Shown piece after piece: positions 56,247 through 64,000 of a stretch of 64,000 nucleotides of DNA (the stretch's first letter is position 1; each line of letters starts with the position of its first letter). The DNA is taken from assembly GCA_017559905.1 (NCBI GenBank), contig JAFYQF010000024.1, forward strand, positions 1-64,000. Reading direction: 5' to 3'. The notes beneath the pieces were generated by a model. It was not told the origin of the DNA, ran no database searches, and worked only from the letters and a program-made list of their open reading frames with translations. The translations under genes and the position numbers were made by a program. This DNA is from a bacterium (GTDB lineage Bacteria; Cyanobacteriota; Vampirovibrionia; Gastranaerophilales; Gastranaerophilaceae).

Positions 56247-58253
56247 GTGAACTTAGTGGAAGAAAAATTGAACTTATCCGAAAACGCAATTAAAGTTCTT
56301 GAAAGAAGATACTTGAAAAGAGATAAAGACGGCAATTGTACAGAAAAACCGTCAGATATGTTCAGACGTGTATCAAAAGCTATCGCAGAAGGCGATTTGA
56401 AATTCGGCGCAACATCAGCAGATGTTGAAAAACTTACAGATAGATTCTATGAATTTATTACAAGCGGTTGCTTTATGCCAAACTCACCAACTTTAATGAA
56501 TGCTGGTAGAGAACTTGGTCAATTAGCAGCTTGTTTCGTACTTCCTGTTGAAGATAGCTTGGAAGGTATCTTTGAAACAGTTAAAAACACTGCACTTATT
56601 CACAAATCAGGCGGTGGTACAGGTTTTTCTTTCTCTAACCTTCGCCCTAAAAATAGCGTAGTTCGTTCTACAATGGGTGTATCATCAGGTCCTGTATCAT
56701 TTATGGAAGTTTTCAACGCTGCAACTGAAGCCGTAAAACAAGGTGGTACTAGACGTGGTGCTAATATGGGTATCTTAAGAGTTGACCACCCAGATATCCT
56801 TGATTTTATACACTGCAAATCAGATAACAACAAATTAAATAACTTCAATATTTCTGTTGCAATTACAGACAAGTTTATGGAAGCTTTAAAAGCTGGCACT
56901 GATTACGATTTAATCAATCCACAAAACAAACAAGTTGTTGCAAAAATGAGTGCAAAAAAAGTATTTGACTTAATCGTTGACGGAGCTTGGAGAAACGGTG
57001 AACCAGGTATCGTATTCATCGACAAAATGAATTATGACAACCCAACTCCACACGTTGGTGCTATCGAATCAACAAACCCTTGTGGTGAAGTTCCACTTCT
57101 TTCTTACGAAGCTTGTAACCTTGGTTCAATCAACCTTGGCAGAATGATTGATGAAACTCCATCAGGAAACGTTATTAACTGGGAAAGACTTGCCAAAACA
57201 ACAAGAACTGCAATCCGATTCCTAGACAACGTAATTGCAGTAAACAACTACCCACTCCCACAAATTTCTGAAATGGTACAAAACAACAGAAAAATCGGTC
57301 TTGGTGTAATGGGTTGGGCTGATATGCTTATGAAAATGGGCTTGTCTTACAATTCAGAAGAAGGTACAACTTTAGCTTCACAAATTATGGAATTCATTGA
57401 TTATGAATCTAAATGTGAATCTATTGAACTTTCAAAAGAAAGAGGCAGATTTAACAACTTTAAAGGTAGCATCTACGACGGTAAAAACTTCCTTTACAAC
57501 AAATACAAAGGAAAATCTGCAGGCAAAATTTCAGACGCTCAATGGGCTGAATTAGATGCTCAAATCGAAAAATACGGTATCCGTAACGCAACTACAACTT
57601 GTATTGCACCTACAGGTACAATTTCTATGATAGCAAGTGCTTCTGGCGGTGTTGAACCATTATTCGGTCTTGTATTCTCAAGATTAATTATGGACGGAAC
57701 TGAAATGCTTGAAGTTAACCCTATCTTCAAAGAATACGCAGTGAAACACGGTTTCTACTCTGAAGAATTAATGAAAGAAATAGCAAAAACAGGTTCTGTA
57801 GCTCACGTTGCAGGCGTTTCAGAAAAAGTTAAACACATCTTTGCAACAGCTCACGATGTTTCACCTTACTGGCACGTAAAAATGCAAGCGGCATTCCAAC
57901 TTCACACAGACAACGCTGTTTCAAAAACTGTAAACTTTGAAGAACACGCTACAAGAGAAGATATCGAAGAAGCATACATATTGGCTTACGAAAACAACTT
58001 GAAAGGTATCACTGTTTACAGAAACAACAGCCGTCAATTCCAACCAATGAACTTGGATTCTAAAAAATCTGAAGCTCAAGTTGAAGCTGAAAAATCTATG
58101 AAAACTGTTGAAGTAGTAGAAGAAGTTGTTGAAGAAGAATACAACCCAACAGGTGAAATCAAAACAGTTAAATGCCCTGAATGCGGAAACGAAATCCAAA
58201 TGGCAGAAGGTTGCTTCATCTGTTTGAAATGTGGATACTCTGGTTGTTCATAA
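56247..58253 (+). CDS. nrdJ: Adenosylcobalamin-dependent (class II) ribonucleotide reductase
   Basis: The enzyme makes deoxyribonucleotides using B12 and needs no oxygen. The product (668 residues from GTG 56247, or 672 from ATG 56235) has the ten-strand barrel motifs MPNSPTLMNAGRELGQLAACFVLP (near residue 75), GGTRRGANMGIL, NPCGEVPLLSYEACNLGS and APTGTISMIASASGGVEP. The C-terminus has CPECGN and CLKCGYSGC, which rereduce active-site cysteines. GTG is preferred because GGAGG stands 5 bases before it and overlaps ATG 56235. It is shorter than many class II proteins. No B12 riboswitch was recognised upstream. Confidence 0.94.
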   Translation: MNLVEEKLNLSENAIKVLERRYLKRDKDGNCTEKPSDMFRRVSKAIAEGDLKFGATSADVEKLTDRFYEFITSGCFMPNSPTLMNAGRELGQLAACFVLPVEDSLEGIFETVKNTALIHKSGGGTGFSFSNLRPKNSVVRSTMGVSSGPVSFMEVFNAATEAVKQGGTRRGANMGILRVDHPDILDFIHCKSDNNKLNNFNISVAITDKFMEALKAGTDYDLINPQNKQVVAKMSAKKVFDLIVDGAWRNGEPGIVFIDKMNYDNPTPHVGAIESTNPCGEVPLLSYEACNLGSINLGRMIDETPSGNVINWERLAKTTRTAIRFLDNVIAVNNYPLPQISEMVQNNRKIGLGVMGWADMLMKMGLSYNSEEGTTLASQIMEFIDYESKCESIELSKERGRFNNFKGSIYDGKNFLYNKYKGKSAGKISDAQWAELDAQIEKYGIRNATTTCIAPTGTISMIASASGGVEPLFGLVFSRLIMDGTEMLEVNPIFKEYAVKHGFYSEELMKEIAKTGSVAHVAGVSEKVKHIFATAHDVSPYWHVKMQAAFQLHTDNAVSKTVNFEEHATREDIEEAYILAYENNLKGITVYRNNSRQFQPMNLDSKKSEAQVEAEKSMKTVEVVEEVVEEEYNPTGEIKTVKCPECGNEIQMAEGCFICLKCGYSGCS

Positions 58254-58271
58254 TAAAAACAATTAAAATTT

Positions 58272-58302
58272 AAAAAGGACATCTAAAAAGATGTCCTTTT
58301 TT
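58272..58302 (+). terminator. Terminator of nrdJ
   Basis: AAAAAGGACATCT and AGATGTCCTTTTT flank an AAAA loop (58272-58302) with a T run. It closes the nrdJ transcript. Confidence 0.9.
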
Positions 58303-58347
58303 GTTGAATATTTTTAGTGTATAATTTATGCACAGAGGATATTAAAT

Positions 58348-59088
58348 ATGCCAACAGAAATTCAATATAAAGAGATTTCAAAGATAGTAAAAGAAACCAA
58401 CCTAAAACACATTGCAATTATTATGGATGGAAATAGACGCTGGGCAAAAGAAAAAAATTTGCCTTCTGCTTTTGGACATAAAAAAGGTGTCGATTCTCTA
58501 AAAACAATAATGCGAGCTTGCGACGATTTTGGAGTAAAATATCTTACGGTTTACGCTTTTTCAACCGAAAATTGGAATCGTTCACCTGAAGAAGTTAACT
58601 TTTTAATGGATTTGCTTGGCGCTACATTGCAAAATGAATTGAAAGAGATGCACGAAAACAATGTTGTAATAAGCTTTATTGGTGATACAGCAAAATTAAG
58701 TGACAAACTCCAAAATATTTTAAAAAATGCAGTAGAAACAACAAAAAATAATACTGGAGTAAATCTTCAAATCGCATTCAACTATGGCGCAAGAGATGAA
58801 ATAGTAAACGCTGTCAAAACATTGGCAAAAGAAATTAAACTTGGAAACATAACACCTGACGAAATTTCAGAAGAAGTTATTTCCAAAAATCTTTATACAA
58901 AAGACATTCCAGACCCTGACTTATTAATCAGAACTGGTGGAGAAATGAGGGTTTCGAACTATTTATTATGGCAAATCGCTTATTCTGAGATAATAGTTAC
59001 AAAAAGATACTGGCCTGAATTTGACAAAAACGCACTTGCAGAAGCTATTTCAGAATTTTATACCCGCCAAAGACGCTTTGGCAAATAA
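58348..59088 (+). CDS. uppS: Undecaprenyl diphosphate synthase
   Basis: This cis-prenyltransferase makes C55-PP, the lipid carrier for peptidoglycan and O-antigen. The 246 residues contain IAIIMDGNRRWAKEKNL and AFSTENWNRS and end RTGGEMRVSNYLLWQIAYSE. AGAGGAT ribosome site. rdgB follows 48 bases later. Confidence 0.96.
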   Translation: MPTEIQYKEISKIVKETNLKHIAIIMDGNRRWAKEKNLPSAFGHKKGVDSLKTIMRACDDFGVKYLTVYAFSTENWNRSPEEVNFLMDLLGATLQNELKEMHENNVVISFIGDTAKLSDKLQNILKNAVETTKNNTGVNLQIAFNYGARDEIVNAVKTLAKEIKLGNITPDEISEEVISKNLYTKDIPDPDLLIRTGGEMRVSNYLLWQIAYSEIIVTKRYWPEFDKNALAEAISEFYTRQRRFGK

Positions 59089-59136
59089 AAATTAGATATA
59101 AGAATTCAGGTTCAAAAAACAGGAGAATTTCGGATT

Positions 59137-59718
59137 ATGAAAATTATTATTGCAACCCAAAACCCGCACAAAGTCGAAGAAATCAAGGAAATTGCAAATC
59201 TTTATGGTTACAATAATATTGAATTTTTGCCAATCGACAAATCCTTAAATTTTGACCCAATCGAAGATGGCAAGACCTTCGAAGAAAATTCTTTAATCAA
59301 AGCTAGAGAAGCAAACAAATTAACTGGAGAATACACACTTGCCGACGATTCAGGGCTTTGTGTGGAAGCGTTAAATGGTGAGCCTGGAATTCATTCTGCA
59401 AGATATGCCGACACTCCTCAAGCAAGGATTGACAAACTTCTTGACGCAATAAAAACCGCATCTAATCGTAATGCAAAATTTGTATGCGCAATGACTTTGA
59501 TTAATCCACAAGGAGAGATTGAATGCTTATCAAAAGGTGAATGTCACGGCGAAATTTCAACAAGCCAATCAGGCATCAACGGTTTTGGATATGACCCTGT
59601 GTTTATAGTAAAAGGTACAGACAAAACAATGGCAGAAATGTCAGAAGAAGAAAAAAATAAAATCTCTCACAGAAGTTTAGCTTTACAGAAAATACTTCAA
59701 CAGGTTGAAATATCTTAA
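59137..59718 (+). CDS. rdgB: XTP/dITP diphosphatase (RdgB/HAM1)
   Basis: It removes non-canonical purine triphosphates from the pool. The 193 residues contain ATQNPHKVEEIKEI and YTLADDSGLCVEALNGEPG, then NGFGYDPVFI, all family marks. AGGAGA precedes the start; the gene lies close to uppS and may be co-transcribed. Confidence 0.94.
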   Translation: MKIIIATQNPHKVEEIKEIANLYGYNNIEFLPIDKSLNFDPIEDGKTFEENSLIKAREANKLTGEYTLADDSGLCVEALNGEPGIHSARYADTPQARIDKLLDAIKTASNRNAKFVCAMTLINPQGEIECLSKGECHGEISTSQSGINGFGYDPVFIVKGTDKTMAEMSEEEKNKISHRSLALQKILQQVEIS

Positions 59719-59813
59719 AAGACTATTTGTGAAATAGACCTCAATAAACTAAACATCTAAACAACTCGGTTACTCCTGTTATCCAATTTAATATAAATTT
59801 TTCTGTAAAAATA

Positions 59814-59841
59814 TTGCCTTTTGATATAAAGACTGTATAAT
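59814..59841 (+). promoter_or_regulatory. Likely promoter of the RND efflux pair
   Basis: TTGCCT (59814-59819), a 16-base spacer and a perfect TATAAT (59836-59841) lie 51 bases before the adaptor gene. Confidence 0.6.
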
Positions 59842-59892
59842 TATAGTGTTGTAAAAGCAACACAATACAACAGACTTATCAGGAGAGAGAAA

Positions 59893-61092
59893 ATGAAGAA
59901 AAGTATAATTATAATACTTGCGATTTTGCTAGGCGCAATAGCTTTACGTTACAGTGGAACGGTTATAAATACCATAAAAACAAACAAAGAAATGAAAAAC
60001 AAACCTGCCCCACAAGTAACCGTTGACGAGATTGACGAACACAGTATCATAAGAACTTTTGAGGCTCCAGGAAGAGTTGTTTCAAAATACAGAGTAGATG
60101 TGCTTGCACGTATTTCAGGTTACTTAACAAAAAGCTATTTTAAAGAGGGCGACTACGTAGCTCAAGGGCAAACATTATTCCAAATAGAGCCGACTGAATA
60201 CGATAATGCTGCAAAAATGGCACAAGCAAACGTTGCAAATTTAAAAGCTCAACTAACATACGCTGAAAAACAATTAGCTAGAGCCCAAGAACTTGTTGGA
60301 AAAGATTACATTGCAAAATCACAATATGACCAAATGCTTTCACAAAGAGATGCCCTAAAAGCACAACTTTCATCAGCAGAAGCAAGTTACAGCGATGCTC
60401 AACGCATATTAGGTTACACAATGGTAAAATCTCCGGTAAACGGTCGTGTTGGTATCATTAACGTAACTTTAGGTAACTACGTAACACCTTCAACTGGAGC
60501 GTTAACAACAATCAACAGTACAAACCCTATTTATGTAACATTCCCACTAGATTCTAGCGACTATGCTTTGCTAGCAAATTCTGACGGCGAATTCAACTCA
60601 AACAGAAAAGTAGAATTATTTATGCCAAGCGGTGAAAAATATAACATTGAGGGCGTACAAGATTTTCAAGACAACAAAGTTGACCAATCAACAGGTACTA
60701 TAACAATGAGAGCAACTTTTGAAAATACAAATAACATTCTTATTCCTGGAGAATTTTTGACAGTAAAATTATACGCAAATAAGCCATCAAATGTTCCTGT
60801 AGTACCTCAAACAGCGGTACAAGAAAACCAAGCAGGCAAATTTGTATACACAATTGATGAAAAAGATTTGCCTCAATTAACTTACATCAAAACAAACGGA
60901 CAAGACGGCTCATACTGGATTGTTGCAGAAGGGCTTAAAAAAGGCGACAGAATCGTAACTGACGGATTACAAAAAGTTGCACCAGGACTTCCTATAACAA
61001 TAATCACTGCAGAAGAAATGGAACAAATAAAACTACAAGAACAAGCAGAAGCTCAAAAAGCTCAAGATGCTGAAAACGAAAAAAAGAAATAA
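59893..61092 (+). CDS. RND efflux periplasmic adaptor (membrane fusion protein)
   Basis: The 399-residue protein has an N-terminal signal-anchor (about 5-26), a lipoyl-type domain with VLARISGYLTKSYFKEGDYVAQGQTLFQIEP (about 71-101), a coiled-coil hairpin (about 105-170) and beta-barrel domains. It links an inner-membrane RND pump to an outer-membrane channel. The permease gene follows after 75 bases. The Lys/Gln-rich end (EQIKLQEQAEAQKAQ) is unremarkable. The substrate is unknown. Confidence 0.9.
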   Translation: MKKSIIIILAILLGAIALRYSGTVINTIKTNKEMKNKPAPQVTVDEIDEHSIIRTFEAPGRVVSKYRVDVLARISGYLTKSYFKEGDYVAQGQTLFQIEPTEYDNAAKMAQANVANLKAQLTYAEKQLARAQELVGKDYIAKSQYDQMLSQRDALKAQLSSAEASYSDAQRILGYTMVKSPVNGRVGIINVTLGNYVTPSTGALTTINSTNPIYVTFPLDSSDYALLANSDGEFNSNRKVELFMPSGEKYNIEGVQDFQDNKVDQSTGTITMRATFENTNNILIPGEFLTVKLYANKPSNVPVVPQTAVQENQAGKFVYTIDEKDLPQLTYIKTNGQDGSYWIVAEGLKKGDRIVTDGLQKVAPGLPITIITAEEMEQIKLQEQAEAQKAQDAENEKKK

Positions 61093-61167
61093 CAAAAAAG
61101 ATTCAAATATATATAAAAAAGAGAAAGGGACAGCCTGCCCGTACGCAAGCTGTTAAATAAAAGGGAT

Positions 61168-64000
61168 ATGGCAGAAAAAAAAGGTAATTTATTTATAAAC
61201 AGACCAAAGCTATCAATCGTAATATCTTTGGTCATAATACTTGCGGGTATGTTAATGATTAAACTTCTTCCACTGGAAGAATACCCATCAATTACTCCTC
61301 CACAAGTAATTGTTACAGCTACATACGCAGGTGCGAGTTCTGACGTAATTGAATCCACAATTGCAGCGCCAATCGAGGCTCAATTGAACGGTGTTGAAGA
61401 CATGATTTATATGTCATCAACATCTCAAAACGGTTCTTATAAACTGACTTTATACTTCAACATCGGCTCTGACCCTGATATGGCGGTAGTAAACGTACAA
61501 AACCAACTTCAACTGGTTACACCACGTTTACCAGAAGAAGTAAAAAGATACGGGCTTATGGTTAAAAAATCCACAGGTGGTCCAGGGTTGATGATGATTT
61601 CAGTAAACTCACCAACCCACACATACGACTCTTTGTATGTTGCAAACTACGCATCTATATATATTAAAGATGAACTTGCACGTATCAAAGGTGTAGGTCA
61701 GGTTCAAGTATTCGGCTCATCAGATTATTCAATGAGAATATGGCTTGATGCTACAAAGATGGCTAACCTTGGGGTATCAATCTCCGAAGTTAGTAGAGCC
61801 ATTCAATACCAAAACACACAAAGCCCTGCGGGTGATTTAGGTGTTGAACCTATGAAAAACAAACAAATGATTAAACTTACAATGAGAACAAAAGGTCGTT
61901 TACACGATGTTAAAGAATTTGAAGACATTATCGTACGTTCTAAACCTGATGGTTCACAAATCAAGTTGAAAGATATAGCACGAATTGAACTAGGTGCAGA
62001 AAGTTATTCATATTTCTCAAGAATAGGCGGAAGACAATCTGCAATCATTTCAGTAAGCCAATTGCCAGAAGCAAACGCAATTGACTTGTCTAACAAAATT
62101 AGCAAAAAAATGGCAGAACTTTCAAAAGGTTTCCCACAAGGTATTGAATACAAAATCCAACGTGACGAAACTGAATTCGTTCGTGAATCTATTAACGAAG
62201 TAATCCATGCAATCGGACTTGCAGTAATCCTTGTAGGGCTTGTAACATACTTATTCTTGGGTAGTGCAAGAGCTGCATTTATTCCTTTCTGCGCAATCCC
62301 TGTTTCATTAATCGGGGTATTTATATTTATGAATCTTCTTGGATTTTCTATCAACCTATTAATCTTATTCGGATTAGTATTGGCAGTAGGTCTTGTAGTA
62401 GACGACGCTATCGTTGTTTTGGAAAACACTCAACGCCACATTCAAGAGGGTAAGGATAGAAAAACAGCAACAGAAATCACTATGCAAGAGGTTTTGGGCG
62501 CAGTTATAGCAACATCATTAGTATTGATGGCAGTATTTGTTCCTGTATCATTTATGGGCGGTATTACAGGTCAAATGTTTAGACAATTTGCTTTATGTAT
62601 CGCTTCTTCAATTGGTTTATCAACTGTCGTTGCGCTTACACTAGCTCCTGCCCTTTGCTCAATGATATTGAAATCAGGAGATGAACAAAGCGATTTTGTA
62701 TTTATTAGAAAATTTGACGAATGGTTTAACAAAGTTAGAGATAAATATTTAATAGGTGCAAAATTCTTTATTGATTCATCAAAGGCTACTATTTTAGTAT
62801 TTTTAATAATCATTGGTTTTATAATATTTTTAGGCAAATTAATCCCACAAGGATTTTTACCGACAGAAGACAAAGGCGCTATTTTTGCACAAATTCAGCT
62901 TCCAGACGGTTCTTCAGCATCAAGAACAAACATTGTTGCAAACGAAATTGAACAAAAAATCTTGAAAATACCTGGAGTAGCAAACACAATTACGCTAGTA
63001 GGTTTTTCTGGAGAAAACACAGCGCTTATTGTTGCAGAACTCACAGAATGGTCTGAAAGAAAGACTAAAGAATTGTCTATGCCAAGCATTATGGGTAAAA
63101 TGCAAGCTCAATTCTCAAATTATCCATCGGCAAAAATTGCGGTATTTTCACCTCCATCAATTTCAGGTTTAGGTATGTTCGGAGGTTTTGAATATCAGCT
63201 ACTAGACAAAGGTGATAGAACACCTCAAGAGCTTTATGACGAGGCAAATAAACTTATTGCAGAAGCAAACAAAAACCCTGCATTCCAGCTTGTATACACT
63301 TCGTTCACCGCTAACTTACCACAGTTATTGATTGATGTTAATGCCGACAAAGCTATGGCTCAAGGCGTTGAGATGTCAGAAATTTACACAGCATTAGCAG
63401 GTTATTTCGGTAAATCTTACGTAAACGACTTCAATAAATACGGACGTGTTTACCGTGTATATTTACAAGCAGAATCTGAATTCAGAGAAAAACCTGCGGA
63501 TTTGGATAAAATCTTTATAAAAAACAACAGCGGGAAAATGGTACCTTTAACATCCGTGGTAGAAGTTAAAGAAATCGTTGGACCATACAGTTTGACAAGA
63601 TTTAACATGTACCCAGCAATTACAATCAACGGTATGACTCGTTCTGGAATAAGTTCAGGTGACGCAATCAACATTATGTCACAAATTTCAGACGAAGTAC
63701 TCCCAAGAGATATGGGATATGCTTGGTCAGGAAGTTCCCTACAAGAAAAAGAATCTTCAGGACAAATCTTACCAATCATTGCAATGTCATTAGTATTTAT
63801 TTATCTATTCTTGGTAGGTCTATACGAAAGCTGGATGTTACCGATAGCAGTATTATTAATTTCTCCAGTAGCATTGTTTGGAGCATTGTTCTTCCAATAC
63901 ACATCAGGTATATTCAGCACATTTGAAAGCTTATCATTAGATATTTACGCACAAATCGGACTTGTAATGTTAATCGGTCTATCAACAAAACAAGCAATCT
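61168..64000 (+). CDS. RND efflux permease, AcrB/HAE1 family (C-terminus beyond window)
   Basis: The first 944 residues of an AcrB-type proton-driven pump are visible, starting MAEKKGNLFINRPKLSIV after AAGGGAT. TM4 carries the proton-relay pair in LVLAVGLVVDDAIVVLEN (the two Asp). The periplasmic docking segments (ADSTG-type KKSTGGPG) and a repeat of this core in the second half (QIGLVMLIGLSTKQAI near the end) are visible. About 100 residues are missing. With the adaptor it implies a tripartite system; no outer-membrane factor is in the window. Confidence 0.94.
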   Translation, partial: MAEKKGNLFINRPKLSIVISLVIILAGMLMIKLLPLEEYPSITPPQVIVTATYAGASSDVIESTIAAPIEAQLNGVEDMIYMSSTSQNGSYKLTLYFNIGSDPDMAVVNVQNQLQLVTPRLPEEVKRYGLMVKKSTGGPGLMMISVNSPTHTYDSLYVANYASIYIKDELARIKGVGQVQVFGSSDYSMRIWLDATKMANLGVSISEVSRAIQYQNTQSPAGDLGVEPMKNKQMIKLTMRTKGRLHDVKEFEDIIVRSKPDGSQIKLKDIARIELGAESYSYFSRIGGRQSAIISVSQLPEANAIDLSNKISKKMAELSKGFPQGIEYKIQRDETEFVRESINEVIHAIGLAVILVGLVTYLFLGSARAAFIPFCAIPVSLIGVFIFMNLLGFSINLLILFGLVLAVGLVVDDAIVVLENTQRHIQEGKDRKTATEITMQEVLGAVIATSLVLMAVFVPVSFMGGITGQMFRQFALCIASSIGLSTVVALTLAPALCSMILKSGDEQSDFVFIRKFDEWFNKVRDKYLIGAKFFIDSSKATILVFLIIIGFIIFLGKLIPQGFLPTEDKGAIFAQIQLPDGSSASRTNIVANEIEQKILKIPGVANTITLVGFSGENTALIVAELTEWSERKTKELSMPSIMGKMQAQFSNYPSAKIAVFSPPSISGLGMFGGFEYQLLDKGDRTPQELYDEANKLIAEANKNPAFQLVYTSFTANLPQLLIDVNADKAMAQGVEMSEIYTALAGYFGKSYVNDFNKYGRVYRVYLQAESEFREKPADLDKIFIKNNSGKMVPLTSVVEVKEIVGPYSLTRFNMYPAITINGMTRSGISSGDAINIMSQISDEVLPRDMGYAWSGSSLQEKESSGQILPIIAMSLVFIYLFLVGLYESWMLPIAVLLISPVALFGALFFQYTSGIFSTFESLSLDIYAQIGLVMLIGLSTKQAI

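Overview
The window is AT-rich chromosomal DNA with densely packed genes. It probably comes from a gut-type, obligately anaerobic member of the non-photosynthetic cyanobacterial sister lineage (Melainabacteria/Vampirovibrionia, order Gastranaerophilales). This placement is an inference from several traits. atpD-atpC stand apart from the other ATP synthase genes, as in Cyanobacteria. pheT has no pheS next to it. minC-minD-minE form one cluster. An outer membrane is implied by a heptosyltransferase-like enzyme and an RND efflux pair. HydE points to [FeFe]-hydrogenase metabolism and NrdJ to B12-dependent ribonucleotide reduction. Several hypothetical proteins are of a style I associate with this group. 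I saw no rRNA, tRNA, CRISPR array, insertion sequence or prophage.

Layout. 1-1356 is the start of fusA, cut by the window edge and divergent from pheT. 4-8 kb: a secreted SH3-like protein, rplI, then a tight three-gene unit of a MetE-core-like methyltransferase, a CooC-type nickel/corrinoid maturation ATPase and folD. 8-10.5 kb: a small SQARLL-like protein, a DnaJ with a reduced zinc site, and a Gly/Tyr-rich beta-type protein. 10.5-21.3 kb: the S10-spc ribosomal protein cluster on the minus strand (rpsJ-rplC-D-W-B-rpsS-rplV-rpsC-rplP-rpmC-rpsQ-rplN-X-E-rpsN-rpsH). It stops at a strong terminator after rpsH. It is then interrupted by a convergent pair, a matrixin-like metalloprotease and a protein with an annexin-type motif, and resumes as rplF-rplR with its own promoter and leader. 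The genes that usually follow (rpsE, rpmD, rplO, secY) are absent. 21.5-26.4 kb: minC-minD-minE flanked by two paralogous transglycosylase-like proteins.

26.5-29 kb: NrtR-like Nudix regulator, secG, a ThiF/TcdA-like E1 enzyme and an SDR oxidoreductase. 29-36.6 kb: a small hypothetical, heptosyltransferase, yifB/comM, a pseudopilin-like protein, split chromate transporter halves, atpC-atpD and a PlsC-like acyltransferase. 36.6-40.3 kb: two large SQARLL proteins and clusters of palindromic dispersed repeats. 40.3-45 kb: an oligopeptide ABC uptake operon without ATPases, followed by mgtC. 45-50.4 kb: groES-groEL, cysK-hydE and small hypotheticals. 50.4-56 kb: ileS with a dicarboxylate symporter gene just upstream, and a leucine-rich-like hypothetical. 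56-64 kb: nrdJ, uppS, rdgB and an RND adaptor/permease pair, the permease running off the window.

Most interesting points: the CooC/MetE-core/FolD module, which suggests a folate- or corrinoid-linked methyl-transfer route; the broken spc operon with inserted genes; structured candidate leader RNAs, including an H-type pseudoknot upstream of rpsJ; the three-member SQARLL protein family; and the transglycosylase paralogs flanking the Min division-site genes.
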